Part shown: piece by piece, positions 36,108-46,500 of the stretch
How the letters are laid out: each line of letters begins with the position of its first letter
How positions within the stretch are numbered: the first letter of the stretch is position 1
From: Bombus terrestris
Taxonomy: Eukaryota; Arthropoda; Insecta; Hymenoptera; Apidae
Reading direction: 5' to 3'
Assembly: GCF_910591885.1 (NCBI RefSeq)
Contig: NC_063276.1
Location: 1,488,001 to 1,552,000, forward strand
DNA: 64,000 bases
Made by a program: the position numbers and the translations under genes
The notes under the pieces: model-generated
What the model was told of the DNA's origin: nothing
What the model saw: only the letters and a program-made list of their open reading frames with translations
The model's database searches: none

Positions 36108-37985
36108 GCGCGGCTCCGAGAGACAGTCAGTCTGCTTTTGTATAAATACTTGGTCATTAGGAATTTTTCTGAAGACGACGGAGAGGGCTGGTGCTATAGT
36201 TTACGCGACGTTTCGGTGTTTATTCGTACCATCTGTTTTCTCTGGCGCGATCGAGCGCCGTGTATTTCGTCGACGTGCAACTATAATCCTTCCCACGAGT
36301 GTGATTTCATCGTCGACTCTGGTCTAAAAAATGGAACTTTTGTAAACTCCGTATGTGTATACAATTTTGATTCCGAAACATTGGATCGAGGAGAGCAGCT
36401 GCTATTATAAGTGCTAATTCAAAAGAATTCTCTTCTTAACCAACAGGGTTGTTTATTCATCTTTAGACGTGTCTATCTTGAAATTTAAATGTAAGTAACG
36501 AGATACGTCGTAGGCTATCCAAACGAAGGAGGAGCTCATGAATTTTCTTGGATGGCTTTTAGCGGTGTCGACGTCCTGAATGGTCGTCTGTCCATCAAAC
36601 TCAGGTATACATGTGCAGTTCTATACGATAATTAAAAGTCCGTTATTCCAGATGTTCATTGTTATTTCGTCCGCGTTTAATCCTTGGCTCGAACAATGAG
36701 ATTACGGCACGTCGATCGCCGTTGAATACTTCCCAAATATTGAAGTATCCAATTTGACAGTATGCTACAACCAAGTGTTCCAAAGAGTTTTATAAACCGG
36801 CAGATGTTCTTGTCGTGAAAAAATCATTCGTAATATAATTTAGAAGCTATTCATCCAAGTTAAACGAATGTTTTTCTTTAAAACGGCATGAGAAATTAGG
36901 ATTCTTCTAAAACGAAGGAAACGTTGCCCTCGTTCTGTTTGAAACGAACGTGATTCACATGGAATAACATTGCCAGTGTTTCTCGCAGAGCTGATCACCT
37001 TGAAAAATGATATACCTTGTTCTGATTAATTACATATTGCCAGGAACGAAAAAACGAGAAAAACCAAGTCTATATGTAAAGTTATGCCTGTCGTAAATAA
37101 GTACCTCGCTCCAGATAGCGTATTTATTTTTCCTTGTACGACACGCCATATTTTTTGTAACATCAGCCGTGTGTCTCTCAATGGCCGCAACATTTGTATC
37201 GGTTCAATGCCGGCAATCGTAATTTGCTCACAATTAATCCTACTTTGTACTTTGTGTTACCATCGATTACGTAAATCACGGTACGTTATAATTAAAAACT
37301 TACGTAACGGGTATTTATTTATTTCAGCCTGACGATCGAGTTGCGTTGGATTTGTTTTTACAGCGGAAGAAAAATCGCATAATATCAATAAGGTTGAGTA
37401 AAATTGAAATTAAAAGTTCGTTACAGGGATCATATTTTTAGGGGAGAATTCTTATTGAAAAAATGATCTTTCGCTGAAAATTCTACCGTATATTTGGGTT
37501 ATTTAAACGCTCGAAGGATTTTATAATTTCCTAACGCTAGTAAATATCCAATTACCTTCTAAGAATTACACTTTAGTAATTTAGTGTCGCGTAATTATAT
37601 ACGAAACGGTAAATTGTCGTTCGTCGACTATATCTTAATTAACAACGGTGCAGTTGCTACTGGTAACTCATATTTCTCGATACAATTGCTCATATTCCCA
37701 CACGTTTCTGATGATCGATGCAACGTAGAAATGGTGGCCGATCGTGTTCTCCCATATTTTATGGCCAATGTGTCAGCTTAAGTCGACACATAAACGCTTT
37801 AATAGTCACGAAATTGTACGAAATTGGCTACTAAAATGGAATTCGGAGAAATTTGAATAGAGTAACCGAATAGTTTCTCCATCTTTGTATCTTGGCAATC
37901 TGAAAATTCGAAGCAGTTGTACGGTCGAAAGAAAAACTTTCGCTGCTTTTGCCAGGAACAAACATTCCACGCTGAATAGAAGGTG

Positions 37986-38011
37986 TTCTCACGTTGATAA
38001 TTATCACGTCT
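37986..38011. promoter_or_regulatory. Near-copy of the GATA palindrome (copy 2)
   Basis: TTCTCACGTTGATAATTATC followed by ACGTCT repeats the 36081 element with one substitution (G to T) and one deletion. The 12-bp core TGATAATTATCA is intact. The orientation is the same as copy 1, and the spacing is about 1.9 kb. Flanking DNA is not otherwise similar, so this is not a simple segmental duplication. Confidence 0.5.
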
Positions 38012-38702
38012 CTAAGAGAAAGAGGGATTGTGTTCTTGCGTGAATGCCCGCTGAAGTTTGCACATTCGTCGGCGCAATTGGCGATAACAGGTGGAGTGCA
38101 ATGACAAACGCAGTGCAAAATGCAACGCCGCAACGTGCGTTGATATCCCATATGTACTTTCGAGTATTTTACGTATTACGTGTATTTTATGGATTTCCTC
38201 GTTTCTAAATTCTCCGTAAATCGTAGAAATCCGCAGTCTACCGATAAGAGAAAAATCCTATTAAAAACGCAGCGTTTCGCAAAACGTTCCGATCGCGTTG
38301 TCTATCGCGAAACCAAAATAATTCTTCAGAGTATCGAAGATTGCCAAAGTCGCGGTCCTTGTTCTTGGGTAGCTCGAGAGACACGCGACCAACGCTGTAG
38401 GAAGAACGTTTCTAGATGAAATTTCGTTCTCTGCGAAAACGAAGGAAGAACATCGAAAAGAAAAATCCATAGCGCATACGGTAGACCATAGAACATGCAT
38501 CAAGAGATGTGTAGCCAGAGAGGTACAGGTCGTTAGTGAATTCCTGGTAAGGATTTAATTTATTCAGACGTGGCCTCGCGAACTGATTCCCATGTGCGAC
38601 TCGGATCTTTAAAAGCCCGGTCGCCGAGTCACAAAACAAACACTCCGGTCGGTATTAATTCTCGTTAGTGCCTTCCGTTGCAGGATTACCGATTACTTTT
38701 CG

Positions 38703-38805
38703 AGGAGAAAAGAAAGGGAGGAAGAAAAAAGGGAAAAAGGAAGAGAGGAAAGAAGAAAGAGGAAGAGAAGAAGAAGAAGAGGAAAAGACGAAAAAGAAGA
38801 AAGAA
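38703..38805 (+). repeat. Long polypurine tract
   Basis: There are 86 uninterrupted purines (38703-38788), then one C and 16 further purines. The composition is GA-rich with AAGAAG units. Such tracts can form triplex DNA and are frequent assembly or polymerase stall points. Charged Lys/Glu-rich frames on plus and Phe/Ser-rich frames on minus are by-products. Confidence 0.8.
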
Positions 38806-40869
38806 TGGCGTTTGATCGTTGCTTTATCGAGATCCGGAGCGAAATATATCTCGACATTTCCTTTTTTTTCTACGAGTCTTTCGCACCGGCAGCCGGAAAA
38901 ATATCGCCTCCCGCGAGGACCGAGCGCACGCAGCAAATTTATGCGAATTCTTCCGACCTCTTCCGCCTCGCTTCGATAAAGCCAGATTATTGTTTCGCTG
39001 GGTCAGCTTGTTTACGCGAAACCGATCGATACCGTTAAATTACTCTTCGTTGCTGATAGTAACGCTCCAACGTGTGATTTTGCGAAATTTCATTTTTTAG
39101 TTTACAATTTCGAACTAAATAACTTTGAACGATCGGTAAATCCCGACAAATAGAGAGAAGGCGGGAAAATCGCGCGGAATGGAAAATATCTGTTCGCGAG
39201 TTTCGTTTGCAGAAAACTTTGGCAATCTTTCTTAACGCGCGCGCTGGTTTTATCAAAGGTTGATGGGATCAACGGATTTTCTCACGCATGAAACAATAAA
39301 GTAGGCTACTTTAAAGGCAAAGTTTACGGGCACGTTCGGCCGAAATTCTGATCGGAATCGAGCGGACCGGTTGGCCTTTGCATTCTTGCGATTGAGAGCC
39401 TTTGCAAGGGTGCACCGACACGCCTCGGGCGGTTCCCATTGCATCGTCGCTTCAGACGCCAACACATTCGTTTCTCGGTGCAGCATTGTATCGCCAAGAC
39501 TTATACGATCAAACAGTAAACACGACCCGGCCGTTCGATTGCTCCGGGACACGTGGACGAAAAAAAGGATGATTTCTCGTCCGAATTCTTTTTATCTTGC
39601 TGAATGAAGAGAAAGGTCAAAAGTAAATCGTTGAGATGATTTATTTGCTAAATATTTCGTTTGCTTCGGTTACGCTTTATGAAATTGAAATTCGGTAGTT
39701 AAAGTTGAAAGGAAAGACGAAGATTACATTTGCCACGAAGAAAAGCTACCACTGATATTTCGTATTTTGTTGAAACTTATTCGATATACTCTTTTCGATA
39801 GTCGATAGTGGTAAAATTGGAAAGTTTGTATTTCTAGCAATTTTCAAAATACGATATGCATTAAGTGGAAGGTTGCTGGAAAGCTACTGAAACGAACAAA
39901 CAACCATGCATACACCACTGCTATTGGCGAAGCCTGCAATCACCTTCGATTCACCTACTTCCGTGACTGTCCATAATTTCCTTCGTAACGATCCTTAACT
40001 CCATCTTCCAGCATCTTCCTTCTTCCAGCATGCACCCGATGGAATGCGATTCATGTAGCCAACGATAAACCTGCAACCAGGACCACACATCTTTCCTCTC
40101 TCGCCTCCAACATACATCTAACAACGTATTCTGTCCGATATAAGGTTCCTGTTCAATTTTACCCCCTGTAAGGTTCATTTATATTATCCGCCTGGACACG
40201 GACCGGTTGTGACAGTTACTGTGTCTTTCCACAGTCGTTATTTACTGTAAGCGCGCACCGTGTCCGTATGCATAAATCTTTTATACAGATTCCGCGCTGT
40301 ACTATAAACAGCAACAAGAAGAGTCTCAGGGATCAGGTAATGAAATTTGGTCGAACGATCTACGATCTGTGCGTGTGACGAGCATAAATTCGATTATCGT
40401 AGCATCGTATCTAAGTGTCTGAACTTTCGCCTGAACCAAGTATACGTACAACGATAAGGAACGAACCTACATCCGATACGATCCGAAGAAGGACGAAAGG
40501 AGACAGAGGAAGATAAAGGAGCGCGTAAGAGCAGAGAGCAAGAGGAAGACACGGTAGTGTACAATGTCGAAGCATCTGGAACGTTTCTGCGACGTTTCGC
40601 GAGTACTTCATGGTTGAGCACAGCACGTTGGGATCGCAGTGAATCACCTTGTGAAGGTGGGCCGCCGGTTCCTCGGTCATGTGTGTATTCGCGTGCATAC
40701 GCACGCGTGTTCGTCCATACACGTGTACATATACACTCTCAAACCGCATACCTTTCCCTCCTTCTTCTTGTCTCAAGCTAAACCACCTTCTTCTGGCCCC
40801 CACCCCATTAACTCAACCGCCTCCCGCAACTACCGCCTACCACTCACCTTTCTCTAACCCTTCCTCTCA

Positions 40870-40882
40870 CTCTCTCTCTCTC
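40870..40882 (+). repeat. Short CT microsatellite
   Basis: CTCTCTCTCTCTC, about six units, lies in a C-rich pyrimidine region (about 40740-40900). Confidence 0.6.
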
Positions 40883-41876
40883 CATAGACCAGACCTTTAA
40901 TCCAATCTGTGTAATAACAGCCGCCCTTTAAAAAGCGCGGAAACCCGCTGTGTACGCGCCGCCGGTCTTTTGCTTTGCTTGTTCCAGGGGAAGCTGCAAG
41001 CCGCCAACTTTCGCTATTTCGCGCAGCAGGATTCTACGAGATACTATTTTCATATGACGAGATGTTAGCCTATTAGAGAAAACTGTTGTCGAAAGTCTCA
41101 AAGCAGAGTGTAGATTTACGAGCGCGGTTAGCCTAGTTACGGTTAACAGTAACCAGTTTTGTATCGGTGGTTCTAGGATCGATTAGTTAGCTTTATCGGT
41201 TGGTAGAATCTTCGGATCGTGTGGATTCGATGGCGATCGGATGAGAGGGATCCGAGACGGTTTTTAGTCGCATTCTTCGGACGAAGTAAAGTAGAGGAGG
41301 AAGAAAGACGCTGAGGGAAGACGGGGGTTGGAGGTGTGTACGGTGGCTGAGGAATTTTTGAGGAGTGGTTTTAGGTGCGGTAAATTCAACGGGGAAGCGT
41401 TGTTTAGTAGCGTGGACAGATCATTCTTCTACGAGAATCCGTCGAGCAAAGACGAAATAATTTCCAACGGAAAATCTGTTATTTATCTATTATTCGGACC
41501 TTTACGACGGTTCCCTACGAATTCTCACGTATCGTACAAATCCTACTTTACGAATCTCAAATATCCATTAAAAAGCCATCTCCTAGGACCCAAAGTTCCT
41601 CCTCTATCCCAAACGACCCTTGGAATAAACCAAAAACTTGGATCACCGACAAAAGTCAATCTGCTGCGTACCAACGATATCAACCAGGAGAAATGAGGAG
41701 CGTGCGTGCGCCAAACAGAAAGTCACGCTTTCGAGGGCGTTCACGGTGCAACGAAGGAAGAAGAAGAATGAGAAGAAGAAGAAGTCTAAGAAGAAGCAGG
41801 AGGTAGAGAGAAGAGAGGAGGCCCGGGCCGAAGAGAAGGTTCCGTTCGGCTGTTCTTCGGCCGACCCTGATCCTTC

Positions 41877-42342
41877 GTGGCTTGGGACCCACCACGCCAT
41901 GGGATGCCTTCTCTCCTTCAGCGCCGGTCGGCGGCTCAGCATCCTTTAATATCTCTCGGCGGCCTCCTCTCGTCCAGCGTTTCCTCTTTGTCGCTCGTGT
42001 TCCTCCTCGTGGCTTCCCTTCTCGCTAGGACGGCTCTCGCGGTCGGCCACTTTCGATAGCATCTTGATGGAATGCCTGCGGGGTAGGTACCTGCCGCATT
42101 GTCGGCTTGGTTCAGCTCGTGCTTTCGCACTCGCCGTGATCGCCTGTTGTTGCGTCCTGCTGCCGTCCCTGTCTCACGCTGGTTGCTGCTCCAGCTGGCG
42201 TTATTGTTGTTGTTGTTCTGGATGTTGCTGTCGCCGTTATTGGTACCATTTGGTCGGTCGAGTCGACTCGGTTGGCGCCTTTTTGGTGTTGGTTTCGCAG
42301 CCAGCGTGTTGTCTCGTCTTCTTGTTGCATTCATTCCGCTAG
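41877..42342 (+). other. Two adjacent short frames with hydrophobic leaders, status unknown
   Basis: Frame 41877-42059 (60 codons) and frame 42064-42342 (92 codons) each contain a hydrophobic stretch resembling a signal peptide. In the second, residues 18-38 are hydrophobic and are followed by a cysteine-rich part. The cysteines come largely from a TTG/TGT microsatellite (42204-42217) and neighbouring TGC/TGT words. On the opposite strand the same DNA reads as an asparagine-rich frame of 132 codons (41936-42334). At most one can be real. No family is recognised, and low-complexity chance is the leading explanation. Confidence 0.12.
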
Positions 42343-43505
42343 TCGGACCACCTCTTGGCCGTTAAATCGCGTTGCTGGTCTGGTTTTCCTCCGCCACGGC
42401 GACCTTGCATCCGTGACGACGAACCGTCAGCTCGGCAGACGAGAATCGCGTTTTCGTATCTTATGCGGCGAACCGCCACGCGGACGAGACGAGGAAGAGT
42501 CGAATTGCACGAGGTTTGGACTTCGGAATCGTACGGAATCTCAATCAAAGGCGAATAGGTGAATCTTTTTGGGAATTGCTCTTGGCGTATGTTGATAATT
42601 TATTCTGCTCGATTCTAGTTGATTTTTTAAGTCTCCAGCCCGTTACGATCTTTTCTATGGCGCTAGGAAGTGTCAGGACACCGGCTTGTTTTGGATCAGA
42701 TGCGATTTAATAAAATTACGAGTAAAAAGGTTTAAGCAATAAGATCAACGTACTTCGAGTATCATAAATTTTCTTAAAGTTACGATTCAAATACGAAAAA
42801 AGATTCTCCGTTTTTCTTTATCAAATATAATTATCGGAGGAATCATCTTCCTTTTAGAAAATGATCGACCATTAATAATTTACAGCCGACGATTGATCTC
42901 GGCGCGTACTTTAAGCTTCGCATTGTTGCATAATGCAGGATGTTTTAGTGTGCGTTGGATCGCGTATCAAAATATTAATTACACCACTCCCTTTTATAGA
43001 TCAAAGGTCTCAAGATCAAGGTCCCAATGATGAGTAATAGTTTGCGAGTAACCATCGACCAAACAAAGTGCCGATAACTATCAACGGTTACTAATGATTT
43101 ATGCGTTTAACACTTTTCTTCAAATCGTTACGACCGTTACCGATAAAGATCAGCATTAATCACCCGCGCGTTATTAATTGCCTCAATTCGAGTAACGTTT
43201 ATTTCGCGTCTCGACACAAACATCTTCGCGTATAAATTATTTTCTCTACTTTTTATTCCTCTTTATCTCATCCGATTAAGAATTCTCGCGTAAAAATTGT
43301 ATCGAATGATTTTGCAAATTTTAAAAAAGAAGTAAGGAAGTAGAATCGACCCTCGAACGACGCGGGTTTCGTTAAATGCAGATTTTTCTCTCGGTCAACA
43401 TTATTTTATTATTAATATGTAATTTGTTAGTAATGAAACGTGACTTTCTAATTAGACGGCTAACGAAAGGCGTTTGAATAGAAACGTATTTCCCTTTCTC
43501 TAACT

Positions 43506-43544
43506 TATTTTATTTATTATTTATTATTATTTATTATTTTATTA
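43506..43544 (+). repeat. AT-rich TTATT/TTA repeat
   Basis: A run of TATT, TTAT and TTA units without G or C. It is a low-complexity AT microsatellite. Confidence 0.7.
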
Positions 43545-43875
43545 CGAGAAAATAACAAAATGGATTATTACATACACATATGTACGCATATATTTAAACT
43601 TTTCAAGGCTCAAAAATTATACCAGATTTTCGACTATGCGGGGTGTCTGTGTCCCTAACCCTTATGTTGTTCGAGGGTCAACTGTATTTCATTGTAACTT
43701 ATGTAAATAATTTTATCTATGGATATTTAAATGATCATTTCCCAAATGTCTAAACATTGAATAGTACTCGATACTGATAACACACGTAGACGTACACGCA
43801 AACGGAGAAAAACGTGGTGGTGCATGCTGGCGAGCATAGCAATCGCACGGACGAGTTTCACGCGGGTCTGTGTGA

Positions 43876-43900
43876 GTGTACAGTGGTGTACAATGTACAC
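43876..43900. repeat. Triple GTGTACA cluster with an inverted pair
   Basis: GTGTACA occurs at 43876-43882 and 43886-43892. Its mirror TGTACAC follows at 43894-43900, so the last two form a perfect inverted repeat around a single A. It may be a dimeric protein site or chance in GT-rich sequence. Confidence 0.4.
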
Positions 43901-44627
43901 GTAGTTCGGACCCTGTGCTCTGACCCCAACCTTTCGATTCCGACTCTGTCGGCGACGTGGCATTCGCTGTTACACAGCCGGCTGTGGCTTCACCCAGGAT
44001 CAACGTTAATGGGGGTAGCCGTGGAATTCCTTCGGCTCGTAACCCGCGATTTGCCGTTCGCGAGGTGGTTGCGTACGGGCGTACAATATCACAGAGCACA
44101 ACATCCAGTCTTCGACCTTTTATTCCTCTCTTGTTAACCGCTCTCGACCATCCCTTCCTTTCTTCTACCGCTTTTTCCCTCTTCCCTGTGTATTCTTTTA
44201 CTGTCACAACTCGTTAGAAGATGGTCGCTTCTAAAAAATTCCGGCTTCTCGTCGTTTCTCATCTTCCTCTTGCGATTCTTACGTAGTCAGTAAATTTTTG
44301 CAATTTTATATTTCTCATAAATATGCAACGATGGATATGGGCGAAAGGAAAACGCGGAGAATCGGTTTAAGAAGCACAACTGGACCATTAAGGTAAGGTA
44401 AATTAATTCATAAATAAGTCATTAACTGGTTGGATGGAAGACCAAGCTTTTCCAATACAGTACCAAGCAAATTGCCCTTATTTCCGAACACGCCTCTTCC
44501 TTCAGCCAATTTTAAAAATTCCTTCCCACTCCAAAACGCTCTGTGCATTTGGTACCTCGACGAGGGAAAAAAGATCGGCAGGAAATTGCAGTTTTATCCC
44601 GAAGCAAGGAGTATACACGACAGAACG

Positions 44628-44645
44628 CTCTCTCTCTCTCTCTCT
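44628..44645 (+). repeat. (CT)9 microsatellite
   Basis: Nine perfect CT units. Confidence 0.75.
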
Positions 44646-45457
44646 TTCGTCTATCCCCGCGGCGTTCGAACGCGAATTCCGCGTTTCGTTCGCCCCTGGC
44701 CGGTTTCTTTTACACGCCATCGATAACCGGCAATTACCGCGTCACGATTCTGCCCTTAGAACCCCGCTTAATAAATTGTCGACTTACTTCCCTTGGCACC
44801 GCGTGCGCCGGCTAATCGAACACGAGCGGGAAAACACGTGATTTCGCGGGCCAGTTCAGCGAAATTCGAAACCTTAAGTATCCAGGTAGAACCGCGGTAA
44901 TCCGCGGTTGTCCATCAATTTCAAGAAAAATAAATTTAACTAGTCTACGGTATCTAATCTCGCTATTATCCCAGGGATATATCTTTCAACCAACCGACGA
45001 AACTTTCATCGTCTTTTTCCCGGTGAGCTCGGACGTTGTTCGATAATGCGCGACAAACGAACAACGTGTCAAAGGATATGTCTGATTTCTCGCGAGGGTA
45101 TCGAGTTCGCCCGAAATATCCAATTCCTGGAATACCACTTACATCGTTGGACGAGAAAGAAACCGTCGATTATTTGGCACGGCAATACGCGATACGTGGC
45201 AATTTCAGACTTTTCGAATCGCGAAAGTGTTAATCGGCGGATCAACGTAAGCACGCCGCGGCAAATGTAATTACGAAAAATATTGGGAACCAGGTAACGG
45301 AGCTAAGGAGGGAGACGGGTAATCGTTTTCATCGTTGCTTTTATCCTCCATTGAATTCCATATCGAGGTAACAAGCCACGGCGCCGACCTCTAATCATCT
45401 ACAGGGATTTACTGCCTATGAACAGTCACGGATCCAGCTAGCAGCCTTTCGAACCTT

Positions 45458-45481
45458 CTCCTCCTCCTCCTCCTCCTCCTC
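45458..45481 (+). repeat. (CTC)8 microsatellite
   Basis: Eight perfect CTC units. Confidence 0.8.
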
Positions 45482-46500
45482 GTCGTATAATCATGTCAAA
45501 TCGTACCTATTTCGCATTACTGTTCCTCGCATAAGTAATATACCTTGACTAAATTTATTTATCTATTTTTTTTTCACTGTGTGACATGAGCGAGAAATTG
45601 AAATGGTAGACGATTTACGACGTTTCCAATAGAAACAAAAAGCGCGTTCGTTTTGACGGTTATTTTATTTATCGCCTGTACTCTACAGGCTGGCAACGTC
45701 TAGCGACTTTACGCGTTTATATTTATGGCCTGGATAACCGAGCGAGACAGCGAATAATTATAATTGAAATTTAATAGCTTAAAAGAGCACCTTTTTAACA
45801 AATGTATATCTCGCCCGTTAAAGACCACCAGTACGTACGTATAGCAATCGGAATACTTTCGTGAGCTCGATCGAACATGGCATAAAGGAATCGGCAAACC
45901 ATCGGTCGAACAAAAAACGAAACCGTTGAAACCTCGGCTAAACAGTCGGCACGAAACTCTTCCATTATACGACGGCAAATTTCCTAAAGCAGCAGAAATA
46001 TCAAACACGACAAAACATCGCGTTACACGAAGAAACACGAACCTTCGCATAATTCGCTCGAACGCGTGTTCATCGCACATGGAGTTCCACGAACAACGAA
46101 AATCGAAGAACGAACGATTCTCTAGAGATACACCTTGCGTGGCCATAGAACGCGTGGCAATGTGCGAACGTCGGTGCTTTCAGAAAGGGGATGTGCACGT
46201 GGAACTCTCGAAGGTTGCTAGCCGGCGTTTATAAATCGCTGGAGGATTCGCAGCGGGTAACTCTCGAGTTTTAAAGTTCCCGCGGATCACGAATGCGGTG
46301 AATACGACTGAATGAAATTACTGAACGTACGCGCGATTAATTACACGTCGAGGGACGACGTATATTGCCGAGGTATATATGTAAGAAAATAGCGGCACAG
46401 ATAGCGCGATGGAACTAGCATTGGCCGCTTTGTCGAAGCTTTTCAGCTTTAAGAACGACGTATGAAAAGATCATCGATCGAGAGAGTAACGAATTTCTCG

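Larger units (their letters stand above)
34901..38650. other. AT-richer non-coding stretch with paired palindromes
   Basis: Few frames and no motif. The striking feature is the pair of GATA palindromes at 36081-36107 and 37986-38011. ACACCGGTGT, a 10-bp palindrome, lies at 35774-35783. The interval 36.5 to 38.1 kb is AT-rich and low in repeats, the kind of sequence in which insect enhancers are often found, although that is inference. Confidence 0.55.
38651..41700. other. Non-coding stretch
   Basis: It begins with the polypurine tract, then mixed sequence with short overlapping frames. GGACACGG (about 40196) and CCGTGTCC (about 40259) form an inverted pair around a variable loop. Alternating purine-pyrimidine words run from about 40680 to 40740. 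No gene is recognised. Confidence 0.6.
41701..43700. other. GC-richer block with purine tract, then AT-rich stretch
   Basis: From 41.76 to 41.83 kb there is a purine-rich run of GAAGAA units. From 41.83 to 42.56 kb the sequence is GC-richer with open frames on both strands (listed separately). From 42.7 to 43.7 kb it is AT-rich with no frame. The TTG/GTT run at 42204-42217 is a small microsatellite. Confidence 0.6.
43701..46500. other. Non-coding stretch
   Basis: Frames up to 164 codons (43713-44207 minus) overlap opposite-strand frames and carry no motif. Two microsatellites and the GTGTACA cluster are listed separately. No exon or RNA gene was recognised. Confidence 0.6.
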
